64,000 nt of DNA from Primulina eburnea. Lineage: Eukaryota > Streptophyta > Magnoliopsida > Lamiales > Gesneriaceae. Location: contig NC_133110.1 of assembly GCF_022965805.1 (NCBI RefSeq), positions 32,488,790-32,552,789 on the forward strand. Direction: 5' to 3'. A model generated the notes under the pieces. It was not told the DNA's origin. It was given only the letters and a program-made list of their open reading frames with translations, and searched no databases. Every line of letters starts with the position of its first letter. Position 1 is the first letter of the stretch. Of the stretch, positions 36,901 through 48,322 are shown one piece after another. The position numbers were made by a program, and so were the translations under genes.

Positions 36901-37401
36901 TTTTACGTATAAGTATTTTTCACTGTTTCTTGTGGTTTTATACGTATTATTTGTTATCAAGAATATGACGTGTTGAGTCTTTAGACTCACTCGGTGTGAT
37001 TGATGCAGGTGTGTATGATAATAATGTTGAGGGAGGCTTTGATGCCTAATCTGACTGGACTGAAGGTGCACATAACCCGAGGACCAGCGCTTCTATTCTT
37101 CCGCACTCATGATTTTAAGTTTATGATTTAAGTTAAAGATTTTAAGACTTTTTATTTTTGCTTAGGAGGGATTTTTGAGAGGACGATACTTTTCACCTTT
37201 ATTGCTTTTAGGTTGGTTAGACAATTGATGCTTTTATGCTAAACTATTTCCATTGATTTTCAAGTACTAGTTCATCGATTTATTATTTTAAAATGGTGCA
37301 TAATATTTTAATAAAATATTTTTATGTACTTGAGAGAGTAGGCCGAGTTTAGTGGGAAAAAAAAATTTAACGTTTTAAGAAAACGAATAGTAGACGTTTC
37401 A
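33994..37401 (+). mobile_element. Probable solo LTR (3.4 kb) of a Ty3/gypsy family (G)
   Basis: It starts TGTAAGGTCCAAAATTAAGACG and ends GTAGACGTTTCA, with TG...CA termini. Inside are blocks I associate with long plant gypsy LTRs: ACCTAAAATTAGTAGACGTC near 36150 and GCCACCCAGTACTGTGG near 36685. There is no primer site, gag or pol. A clean target duplication was not found (ATATG left, GTCAT right), so the element may be truncated or rearranged at an edge. About 34970-35640 is GC-rich with many G runs. Open frames there are not coding. Confidence 0.6.
35346..35416 (+). repeat. Clustered G-runs with G-quadruplex potential in LTR G
   Basis: Eight runs of at least three Gs occur within about 64 bases (starts near 35353, 35361, 35372, 35383, 35395, 35404, 35409 and 35414), with loops of 2-9 bases. 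A second cluster lies near 34988-35027. Such clusters can fold into G-quadruplexes, here on the plus strand. Confidence 0.6.
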
Positions 37402-37412
37402 GTCATCAGTTG

Positions 37413-39005
37413 TGTGACACCCCTGACCTCTTTAAATAAAATACACAGCGGAAATTAAAATTTTTTTTAAAATACGGAAGGAGTTTCAAAATACATTTCT
37501 TTAAACATCTTTACAAAATAACAATACATGATCATTTGAATGACATAACAAAATACAAAACATCATTCCTATGATCATGCCAAAATCTTCCTTCCAACGG
37601 TGTATGCATATGACCCCCTGTCCACAGTCAACGTCCCGGGCCGCCACTCTGATCTGCATCACATGAAATAACTGAAATGAGAATAAATCTCAGCAAGTGG
37701 AACTCTTACATAGCAATGACAATAAACTCTGTAAAACATAGCTTTGAAATCATAAATACCATCAACTTTGAATCATAAACTCTGAACATGAATATCATAG
37801 CAATAGCATATAAATGAGATGGTATTTCTCTTTACTCTGGTTGGATTGATATCAATAGTATCTCTGCTCTGAGGTGCTCGTATCCCAAATCGATATAAAC
37901 CGATAACTCTGAGGGATATAAGCCTATGGTCGTTGATCAACTAATTGCATGCAATCTCTGACTATGTATCTATCAATCCAATAAAACATTTAAACTCTCT
38001 CTTGGCATTAAAAACACTTTGAAACTCTATCTTTTCTCTTGTATTCCCTTTGAACAATAATTGAGACATAAAAGTCTCCAATATGCATAGCAATGGAATC
38101 AATACATAAAAATGAATCAATTGAAGAGAATAACACATTAAAACCTTTGAAACACAATACATATAACATCATGTGAGCACAAAGGATGAAATTCCACTTA
38201 CAAACCAATAGAACACCTCAATCAAAGCTCTTGAACACCACCTACAACAATAATCCATAAATAACACCAACATCAACTCTATATCCAAGAATCCAAACTA
38301 AATAATCCATAAATCCACAAGAACAACAAACCCAAGTCAACTCTTAACTCAGAACCTTAAAAGAATCGCACCAAAAGCTTACCTTAGCTTCCTAGCACCA
38401 AGGAGAACCACGATCTCAAGTCGAATCGCCAACTAAACGCTTGAATCGAAGATAGGAAATGAAAGAAATGGATGAAAACCCTAAGAAATGGAGAGAATTT
38501 CGAAATGAAAGAGGAGGAAAAAGAGTAAAGTGAAGCCAACCACTCCAAAAAGTAACTAAATATCTCGCCCATACCTCCACCGCGGGTGCGCTGCCACTAG
38601 CACCGCGGGTGCGCCTAGCTCACGGCACAACACAAAATTCTGGAACACTCGGACCGCGGGTGCGGCGCTACAGACACCGCGGGTGCGGTCATCACCGCGG
38701 GTGCGGTCCTTACACTACCGCGGGTGCGGTCCTACTTCGGCTTCCCAACTCCAAAATCATGAATAGTACACCACGGGGGCACTCCTCTAAGAGCGCGGGT
38801 GCACTCTGGTCACGGCCAAGATCAAAACTCAACCAACTAAAATCGATCCGAAACTCTGAAAGGAACAACCAACAACAACTAATACATCAAGACAATAATA
38901 ACCAATAATACTATGGCCCAAAACACAACTCTAAAACATCTAATCACATAACCCAAATAACAAGCAAAGCTTAAACCGTACCGTACACCGGGCTCGACTA
39001 TTACA
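37413..39005 (-). repeat. 3' LTR of chromovirus B (1593 bp)
   Basis: On the plus strand it runs TGTGACACCCCTGACC to GGCTCGACTATTACA. The CpG-rich minisatellite lies at about 38578-38720. On its right, TAAGGAGGGGAGAT (minus strand, 39006-39019) is the polypurine tract. Confidence 0.92.
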
Positions 39006-39046
39006 ATCTCCCCTCCTTAGAGGAATTTCGTCCGCGAAATTGACGT

Positions 39047-39110
39047 CACTGCACGAACAACTCAGGATACTTCTCTCTCATCTCATCCTCCGGTTCCCAC
39101 GTAGCCTCTT
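39047..39110 (-). pseudogene. Separated 3' end of the chromovirus B pol gene
   Basis: On the minus strand this fragment encodes the end of the chromodomain and the stop, followed by the post-pol sequence AATTTCGCGGACGAAATT and the polypurine tract. It is separated from the rest of the gene by the 9.2-kb element C. Confidence 0.88.
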
Positions 39111-39296
39111 TGTAATGCCCTAGAATTTAATTACCGTAATCTGAAATGATTTGGGTATAATTACCGTAATCTGGAATTAATCTGAAATGATTTATTAATT
39201 AATTACGGTAAATATAGACGGAATGGAGTGGCCCGGAAAGACGGAATAATACACGAAATATGCGCGAGCAGTCCGGTGTGCGGATAAGGCTCTCGG

Positions 39297-39394
39297 CGCA
39301 TATGCGCGGAATTGTGCGCGCATATGCGCCAGTCATGCAGAACTAGAGTGTGCCACTTGTTGTATGCGGCGTGGGTGTGTATATATATATATAT
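39297..39394 (+). promoter_or_regulatory. Putative U3 promoter of element C
   Basis: Two perfect copies of the 12-base palindrome GCGCATATGCGC lie at 39297-39308 and 39318-39329, spaced 21 bases start to start (two helical turns). A TATATATA stretch lies at 39379-39394. The pair and the TA-rich stretch recur in the 3' LTR (46799-46810, 46820-46831 and about 46881-46896). The promoter role is inferred. Confidence 0.5.
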
Positions 39395-40382
39395 ACATGT
39401 AAACGTAATCTTCAGAAGAAAAAGAAATCGAGGGGAAGGTTTTGAAGTTCCGAGGTTTGAAATTAATTTGCGAGAAATCCGTCCGTCAGATTTTAAATCC
39501 GACTTCAGTACCGAATTCATATCAACGTAGACTACAACTGGACGTAAGTTTTGCTACGTTTAGACATGTTTTGAATTTATGATATTGTCTAAATTGAATA
39601 GGAGTTAGATATGATGTTCTTGACACAGTAGACATCGTATATCTGAAGTCAGATTGAAGAACGGACTGTGTATGGAATTGTTATGAATTTTCAGAGTTTA
39701 TTCGATTGTAATATACCGAGTTGATATCAGAATCATGGTATTGTGGATTTTATAATACTGGAATTAATATCTGATTTGTACTGTATCACTGGATATATTG
39801 ATATTAACCAGATTGGGATTAGATGAATTGTTGATTTGTTGGTACTGATATGGTATTTCCGGGATTGCGGGATTGTACAGAATTGATATAGAAATTGGTA
39901 TTGATATTGATTATGAGTTTCTGTATTAATATCTGTGATGTTGGGATTGACGGGGTTACTGAGATTGTATTATTATACCATCGAAACATCAGTGAATTGA
40001 TATTGATCAGAACATGCTTTGAATTGAGCTGTAGATTGACACAGTTTATTCGATATTGTGAATTCAGATTGACATGGACAGACGTGAAATGGAGTCTTCG
40101 TCTTCGTCAGATCATGAAGACAAAGGTATAAGTCAATGTGGTATTGGGAGATGGACTTGAGTCGGTTTAGACTCGGGTTTCCCTAAATCACATACTTTAT
40201 TTTATTGCATTGATATTTGCATTGATTGATTGATATACTTGTTTCTTGAGTTATAGATTACAGGTATTAGAAGAGTAATCTTATGACAGAAGTGCCGTTA
40301 GTGGTGGGATCACCACGGGCACATTGCACGATGTCATAAGATGGTGTATTGGCGGATGTGCCAAAGACGGTCACTGGATGTT

Positions 40383-40790
40383 GGTTATCGATGTGGATAG
40401 ATTGATAGCTCCTTCTATTATTGTTAGGTGATATTATATCGATGTGGATAGATGTATAGCTTATTCTATTACTGTTGGTTGATATTATATCGATGTGGAT
40501 AGATTCATCGTTCCTTCTATTACTGTTAATCGATGTTATATCGATGTGAATAGAATCGGACTTTGTTCTATTACTGGTAATCGATATCCTATCAATGTGA
40601 ATAGAATCAAGGCTTGCTCTATTACTGTTAATCGATAATATATCAATGTGGATAGAATCAGGGCTTCGTCTATTACTGTTAATCGATACTGTATCGGTGT
40701 GGATAGAACTGGAGTCTTTTCTATTACTGTTAATCGATACTATATCGGCGTGGATAGAACTGGAGTCTTTTCTATTACTGTTAGTCGATA
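40383..40790. repeat. 51-base minisatellite in the 5' LTR of element C (eight units)
   Basis: Eight tandem units share ATCGATGTGGATAGA...CTATTACTGTTA. The period is 51 bases, a multiple of three, so the minus strand stays open and would read SINSNR..SIHIDI repeats. Only about 3.3 units remain in the 3' LTR. Confidence 0.9.
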
Positions 40791-41774
40791 TATGCATACC
40801 AACTTCTGGAATCGGGATCCCTAGACTAGGATTGAGTCTAGTCTGAATTACGTAGCTACGAGTATAGTTGACAGTGGGTCATTGATTATGTTTCAGATTC
40901 GTTACATATTTTTTATACCTGATTACATGCTTTATATTTGTTTATATGATTGCATGTTTCATTGATTTATACTGGGAGTTATTCTCACCGGTTTATCCGG
41001 CTGTTGTCTTGTCTGTATGTGTACTTGACAACAGGTGGGACAGGTTCAGGGTCGAGGAGATGAGGAGAGATCGAGTTAGAGTGGAGACTTCGGACTTTGA
41101 TCTGAGATAGGGTGTGAACACTTGACATTAGTTGTTAAACTCTAGTTTGAATAAATGTTTTGTAATACAGGATTTGTATTTTATATACTGAGATGTATAT
41201 ATATGTTTTATTTCACTACGTTCCGCAAGTTAAAAAGAAAAAAATTTTTAGACCCTGTTTTATAATTGATTAATTAGTCCCAAAGATGATTAAGAACTTG
41301 ATTAGCGTCCGAGTCCCCACAACAGGTGGTATCAGAGCCGTAGGTCCTTGAATTGTAGGTTCCTTAGCACTGAGATAAGAGTTAGTGAGCGGGGTAGATT
41401 GAGTTTTCTTTCCCTGCATGTGATTGCTAGCATGTGATTTCATATACTGATGATTTATATGTATGCTAGCATGATATTATGTTTGTTGCCTGGATTTATA
41501 TGGCATAGAAATGCATATAATGTTGAAATAACATTGTATCTGCTAAGATTTCAGTATGTTGTTACTGTGTATTAAACTACATGTTACCTGGATATCGGAG
41601 ATGATTTGGTAATATGTATTATATGAAACGGGATCAGAACCAATACTTGATCAGAGGTAAGCTGATCAGGATTGGGATTGAGACGGAGTTGTCTCCTGTT
41701 ATTACTAATACCTGTGATTATCAGATATTCCTCCTAGACGAATTCCAGAACGGGGTAGTACATCGTATGATCAG

Positions 41775-42689
41775 ATGGATGTGTCTAAAACTCTGATGGA
41801 AACACAGATGATAAGATTTCAGTCATTTCAACCACCGATTTTGAGGGGTGTCGAGACACCAGCTGATTGTGAGACTTGGCTGGAGGAGATCGAAATGCTG
41901 TTTGAATTTCTGGGATTCACAGACGAGTGCAGAATTAAACTGGTTGGGAATCGACTACGGGAAGTCGCTAGAAGTTGGTGGCTGGTAAACCGGGAAGCCC
42001 TAGTACAGCGTGGTTTCATGATTACGTGGAAGCTTTTCAAGGTTGAATTTTATCAAAGGTTTGTACCTTTATCATATCGAGAGGATAAAAGTGCAGAATT
42101 TGCAAATTTGAGGCAGGGTCCATTGAAGATCGATGAATATTTGGCCTATTTCTTCACCTTGTTACAGTTTGGTCCGCAAGTGGCTAGAAATGATACAGCT
42201 GTAGCTGATCAGTTTATCAAGGGCTTGAATCTGGAAATACGCACCTTGGTGACTGTAAAACAACCGAGTAATTTTGCTGATACTCTGAATCGAGCTAGAA
42301 GAGCAGAAACCGTTCTAATGAGACAAAAAGAAGCTTCATATGTTCTTCCAACACCGATACCACAACAACTGCCTTCCAGAATCGAGATGGGCAGATATAG
42401 TGGAGGAAAGAAAGAGATTTTGAAAGTTCAAAAGAAGCAATTTAAGAAATTTGGGAGCGGTTCATCTAGCTCCAGTGGCTCTAGTCCGAATTATACTGGA
42501 GTTTATTGCAGGAATTGCGGTGGAAGACATTCCCCGGAGCTATGCCACGGAGTGACTGGTCGGTGCAACTTCTGTAAACAGCAAGGACACTTTGCTAGAG
42601 TCTGTCCACAAAAAGGTGCCCGGAGATTTCAGGGAGCAGGATCATCTGGGGGTGGTGATCGAGAAACAGACCCAGGACATACTGAATGA
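41775..42689 (+). CDS. Gag protein of element C
   Basis: 304 codons. The gypsy-type gag domain spans about residues 25-185 (ETWLEEIEMLFEFLG, FRQ/NLRQGPLKIDEYL region). A Gly/Ser-rich linker and two zinc-knuckle-like motifs follow near 248-285 (CRNCGGRHSPELC and CNFCKQQGHFARVC). It ends at a stop with no downstream protease frame. Gag is the virus-like particle protein. With no pol, the element would need enzymes from another element. A slightly upstream start is possible. Confidence 0.85.
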   Translation: MDVSKTLMETQMIRFQSFQPPILRGVETPADCETWLEEIEMLFEFLGFTDECRIKLVGNRLREVARSWWLVNREALVQRGFMITWKLFKVEFYQRFVPLSYREDKSAEFANLRQGPLKIDEYLAYFFTLLQFGPQVARNDTAVADQFIKGLNLEIRTLVTVKQPSNFADTLNRARRAETVLMRQKEASYVLPTPIPQQLPSRIEMGRYSGGKKEILKVQKKQFKKFGSGSSSSSGSSPNYTGVYCRNCGGRHSPELCHGVTGRCNFCKQQGHFARVCPQKGARRFQGAGSSGGGDRETDPGHTE

Positions 42690-45600
42690 TACAGTGACAG
42701 GTACTGATCTGTTATGATTAGATTGCATATGTATTGATATATACTAATGCATTCTTTACGATTATCTTTGACTGAGTTGCATTGATATACATTGTACCTG
42801 TTGGGTCTGTGTATACTGTAGTATTGAGTTTTGTTTTAATCTTTTGGAGGAAAATATTGTTATCAGTGAACTCTGTAAATATCATATACTGCAGTAAAAT
42901 GAGAATGAGATGGAATTAGATGATGTTGTACTTGTGTTGTTTGATTTTAACTATATTATTGATATATAATAACAAGTACAGAGTGGGTATAGATTCTTGC
43001 CAGGAGATGGTAAGATTTTGACCTGAAATGGCCAAAGAATAAATAATGTACGGTAAGAATTCTCGATTTTGAATTCCTTGATATCCGTACTATATGACTT
43101 GATGATTATCGAAATGAATGGAGTAATTCCTTATATATTCAGTTGATTACTGAAATTGAGCATATCAGGAGCTGATTTGTCGATAGCAGGAGATTTGCTA
43201 GAGTCTCGCAGATTTAGATTTTAGATTTGCTTTGTATCAGGAAGATGGATTACAGCCTTGATTCTATACCAGGTACTGGTGTTATTTTAGAATTCTGTAT
43301 AGAATAATACAGAATGAATTAAAAGAATTGAGATATCAGTTTGATGATTTATGGCTTGAGAGTTATATCTGAATATGTAATTCTCTATGAGATATCTCAG
43401 TTCTGTTATGGATTGATGAATCCTGTATTCAGAGGTATTCTGATGATTTTATACCGTGTAACTATGATGCGTTGATATACTCGTGATATAAGATTGATTG
43501 AATTGAATATCTTATATGGAATAATCTGGGAGTTCAGATTATTGAATACAAAATGGTTTGGATATAAAGATAGTTGAGGACAGTGATTACTGACTGAAAC
43601 AACAGCAATATCAGATAGTTATAATTGCTGGAGTTTGGTAGGTTATTATATCTGATTGTGGTTTTGAAATTGCTTGCGAATTGTTATTGTTCTGAACAGT
43701 ATTGGGACAGATTATATTGTTTGGGGGACATTACATTCGAAGAAGATATAGCAGTTGATCTAAACGATTTGAAGATGTGATCAGTTAGTCAGCATTATCA
43801 GATATTGATTTATACTCGAATCGGAGCCGATATTGATATTATTCAGAATCCGTATATGATACCGATTGTGATATATTATTGTGATTATATACAGTGCAAC
43901 CGAATCTGAGCGTCGATCAGAGCATCAGGTAGGTATTACTGTTATATATATATCTTGTTTGTGCCGAATATTCCGAATCTGGAATGACAGACAAGGTCAG
44001 AAGTGCACAGTGATCGATTCAGTATTCTTTTCGGTAACAGAACATGTGACACCCCGATCCTCTTTTAAAATAAATACGCAGCGGAAATAAAATTTTCTCT
44101 TTAAAATATACGGAAGGAGTTTCAAAATACATTTCATCAAATATCTTTACAAAATAAATACATGATCATTTAAATGACATAACAAAAACAAAACATCATT
44201 CCTATGATCATGCCAAAATCCTCCTTCCAACGGTGTATGCATATGACCCCCGATCTACAGTCAACGTCCCGAGGCACCACTCTGATCTGCATCACATGAA
44301 AATAACTGAAATGAGAATAAATCTCAGCAAGTGGAACTCTTATATAACAATGAACAATAACTCTGTAAAACATCTCTTTGAAATCATAAATACCATCAAC
44401 TCTGAACTGTAAACTCTGAATATCAATAATATAGCAATAGCATAAAATATGATGGTATTTCTCTTTTGCTCTGGGGATTGATATCAATAGTATCTCTGCT
44501 CTGGGGTTGCTCGTATCCCAAATCGATATAAATACCGATAACTCTGAGGGATATAAGCCTCTGGGCGATGATCATCTAATATTGCATGCAATCTCTGACT
44601 ATGTATTTATCAATCCGAAAATATTTAAACTCTTCTCTGGTTTTAACAATCACTTTGAACTCTATATATCTCTTTGTATTCCCTTTAATCAATAATGAGA
44701 CATACAATGCCTCCAATACATATAACAATACATACTATGGATCAAATGAAAGGGAATAACACAATAAACTCTTTGAAACACATACATATAAAATCATGTG
44801 AGCAAAAGGAATGAATTTCCACTTACAAACCACAACAAACACCTCAACTTAGCCCTTGATCACCACCTACAACAAATAATCCACAAATAACACCAATATC
44901 AACTAAATATCCAAGATTACAAGCTAAATAATCCATAAATCCACATAAACAACCAACCTAAACAACTCTTAATTTACAACCTTAACAGAATCGCACCAAA
45001 AGCTTACCCAAGCTTCCTAGCACCAAGGAGAACGTCGATCTCAAGTCGAAATTCCAAACAAACGCTTGAATCGAAGATAGGAAGTGAAAGAAATGACCAA
45101 AAACCCTTGCAATGGAGAGAAATGCGAAAATGAGAAGGAAAGAAAAAGGAAAAGTGATGGCCAACCACTCCAAAATCGACTAAATATCTCGCCCATACCT
45201 TCACCGCGGGTGCGCCAACACAAGGACCGCGGGTGCGCTGAGCTTTCGGCAGTCCACAAAAATCCTGAACCACAGACACCGCGGGTGCGGTACTGCAAGC
45301 AGCGCGGGTGCGGTCTCCACCGCGGGGGCGGTCACTACAACGCCGCGGGTGCGGTGTGCTCACGGCAAAACACTATTCCCATGCAACAAAAATCAAACCG
45401 AAACTCTGAAACGAACAACCAACATCAACCAACACCTCAAGACAATAAAACTAACAATACTATAGCCCAAAAATACAACTCTGAACATCTAATCAAATAT
45501 CCCAAATAACAAACGAAACTTAAATCGTACCGTACACCGGGCTCGGCTATTACAGAACAGGTATGAAATTTGAAAGTATGGTTTTGATATAAACAAATGC

Positions 45601-46612
45601 GATCAGTTGTGGCAGAATATGTATTGAAATAGCTGAATTGCCAACAATTGAAGACAGAAAGATGGAAATCAGGAGATTGATTGTTTTGATTGACGATTCG
45701 TAAATAGAAATGGGAGTACATTTCTAAGAATTGTGTGATAACACTACTGAATTCTTGTTTTTATTGTACTATGATGTGATTCTGAATGACAGATTGTTCG
45801 AATCTGCCTCTATTATGTTGTACAGGATGATGTACAGATATTATTAGACAACTAAAATTGTGCTAGAAAAGAGGTCAGATTGTATTGAATGCCAAAGTAG
45901 AATATATCATACCAGGAGTTTGGTTGCTTTTATACTTTTGGCAGTATATACAATTAACTCTTTTCTTTATTGTGCATAATTGAAGGATCATCGGAGCGAA
46001 CTATCCTAATACTGGAGGATATTCAATAGTTGTAGTGCGTGATTTTAGCACAAGTTGAAATAACTGAGTGTTATTTATGAATTTTCATACGACGATAGCT
46101 ATCAAATGCGTATTGAGATAGCATTCTTAGAGATTTTGGTACAGTGAGAACGGTTAATTTCCGTTGTATGAAGGATCTCTGAGATTTGATTTGATAGAAT
46201 CAGGAGTATGATTCAGAAGAAAAATGAAAACAGCTCGTAAATTTACTTTGACATAGGCCAATGTCGGATGATGACGATTGGTAATTGGAGCTGGAAATTG
46301 AATATATCCTTGACTAGGATTGATAAATGATGATACTGTTCGTTATAGAACTATTGATTGACATATCCAGATGCTGTATAGCCAATATTTTACGATTGAT
46401 TATGTCACGAATCATTTCAAGTAGTATTATGACATTATACTTCTTGAATGAGTATTTTCCGTTTGGAGTCAAGATCCGGGAAAGGAAAATACCGCAGAAT
46501 GATGTTAAGGAAATGAGTTTGGATGTTAAACTCTGTTATACATTTCTTCTGATAGATTTGAATTAATTTAGTGAGAGTTCGAGGACGAACTCTAATCTAA
46601 GAGGGGGAGAAA
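42690..46612 (+). other. Non-coding internal tail of element C (contains solo LTR H)
   Basis: AT-rich sequence with no recognisable protease, RT or integrase motif in any frame. It is interrupted at 44045-45554 by solo LTR H. The last bases (GTTCGAGGACGAACTCTAATC, then AAGAGGGGGAGA) match the usual end of gypsy elements after pol, so the tail may derive from a scrambled or replaced pol region. Confidence 0.6.
44045..45554 (-). mobile_element. Solo LTR H of the chromovirus family, nested in element C
   Basis: A complete 1510-base LTR, TGTGACACCCCGATCC to GCTCGGCTATTACA on the plus strand. It is flanked by GAACA at 44040-44044 and 45555-45559, with no internal region. It is closer to the LTR of element A than to B. 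Such structures arise by recombination between two LTRs of a full element. Confidence 0.93.
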
Positions 46613-48317
46613 TGTAATGCCCTAGAATTTAATTACCGTAATCTGAAATGATTTGGGTATAATTACCGTAATCTGGAATTAATCTGAAATGATTTATTAA
46701 TTAATTACGGTAAATATAGACGGAATGGAGTGGCCCGGAAAGACGGAATAATACACGAAATATGCGCGAGCAGTCCGGTGTGCGGATAAGGCTCTCGGCG
46801 CATATGCGCGGAATTGTGCGCGCATATGCGCCAGTCATGCAGAACTAGAGTGTGCCACTTGTTGTATGCGGCGTGGGTGTGTACATATATATATATACAT
46901 GTAAACGTAATCTTCAGAAGAAAAAGAAATCGAGGGGAAGGTTTTGAAGTTCCGAGGTTTGAAATTAATTTGCGAGAAATCCGTCCGTCAGATTTTAAAT
47001 CCGACTTCAGTACCGAATTCATATCAACGTAGACTACAACTGGACGTAAGTTTTGCTACGTTTAGACATGTTTTGAATTTATGATATTGTCTAAATTGAA
47101 TAGGAGTTAGATATGATGTTCTTGACACAGTAGACATCGTATATCTGAAGTCAGATTGAAGAACGGACTGTGTATGGACTTGTTATGAATTTTCAGAGTT
47201 TATTCGATTGTAATATACCGAGTTGATATCAGAATCATGGTATTGTGGATTTTATAATACTGGAATTAATATCTGATTTGTACTGTATCACTGGATATAT
47301 TGATATTAACCAGATTGGGATTAGATGAATTGTTGATTTGTTGGTACTGATATGGTATTGCCGGGATTGCGGGATTGTACAGAATTGATATAGAAATTGG
47401 TATTGATATTGATTATGAGTTTCTGTATTATATCTGTGATGTTAGGATTGACGGGGTTACTGAGATTGTATTATTATACCGTCGAAATATCAGTGAATTG
47501 ATATTGATCAGAACATGCTTTGAATTGAGCTGTAGATTGACACAGTCTATTCGATATTGTGAATTCAGATTGACATGGACAGACGTGAAATGGAGTCTTC
47601 GTCTTCGTCAGATCATGAAGACAAAGGTATAAGTCAATGTGGTATTGGGAGATGGAGTTGAGTCGGTTTAGACTCGGGTTTCCCTAAATCACATACTTTA
47701 TTTTATTGCATTGATATTTGCATCGATTGATTGATATACTTGTTTCTTGAGTTATAGATTACATGTATTAGAAGAGTAATCTTATGACAGAAGTGCCGTT
47801 AGTGGTGGGATCACCACGGGCACATTGCACGATGTCATAAGATGGTGTATTGGCGGATGTGCCAAAGACGGTCACTGGATGTTGGTTATCGATGTGGATA
47901 GATTGATAGCTCCTTCTATTACTGTTAGGTGATATTATATCGATGTGGATAGATGTATAGCTTATTCTATTACTGTTGGTTGATATTATATCGATGTGGA
48001 TAGATTCATCGTTCCTTCTATTACTGTTAATCGATGTTATATCGATGTGAATAGAATGAGGAGAGATCGAGTTAGAGTGGAGACTTCGGACTTTGATCTG
48101 AGATAGGGTGTGAACACTTGACATTAGTTGTTAAACTCTAGTTTGAATAAATGTTTTGTAATACAGGATTTGTATTTTATATACTGAGATGTATATATAT
48201 GTTTTATTTCACTACGTTCCGCAAGTTAAAAAGAAAAAAATTTTTAGACCCTGTTTTATAATTGATTAATTAGTCCCAAAGATGATTAAGAACTTGATTA
48301 GCGTCCGGGTCCCCACA
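46613..48317 (+). repeat. 3' LTR of element C (1705 bp)
   Basis: The partner of 39111-41321. It lacks about 506 bases (junction near 48057, corresponding to 40553-41060 of the 5' LTR), which removes most of the minisatellite and the sequence after it. Everything else aligns closely. Confidence 0.92.
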
Positions 48318-48322
48318 CTCTT

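Larger units (their letters stand above)
39111..41321 (+). repeat. 5' LTR of element C (2211 bp)
   Basis: It runs TGTAATGCCCTAGAATTT to GTCCGAGTCCCCACA. It contains paired GCGCATATGCGC palindromes, a TA-rich stretch near 39379-39394 that may act as a TATA box, and an eight-copy 51-base minisatellite at about 40383-40790. Confidence 0.92.
39111..48317 (+). mobile_element. Gag-only LTR element C (TR-GAG-like), inserted in B
   Basis: CTCTT at 39106-39110 and 48318-48322 is a perfect 5-bp duplication. The 5' LTR is 39111-41321, the primer site TGGTATCAGAGCC starts at 41327, a gag ORF lies at 41775-42689, the polypurine tract is at 46599-46612 and the 3' LTR at 46613-48317. No protease, reverse transcriptase, RNase H or integrase motif is visible in the remaining 2.4 kb of internal sequence, discounting inserted solo LTR H. 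The LTRs differ at only about 13 positions by eye, apart from one 506-base deletion, so the pol-less form seems recently mobile. This fits the published class of terminal-repeat retrotransposons with only a GAG domain. Confidence 0.88.

Noticed and set aside
40383..40790. CRISPR-like array
   Set aside because: The units are contiguous tandem repeats without unique spacers, in a plant LTR.
40267..40797. 176-codon antisense frame in the element C LTR as a real gene
   Set aside because: It is explained by a 51-base minisatellite whose period keeps the frame open. It is kept only as a finding about the repeat.
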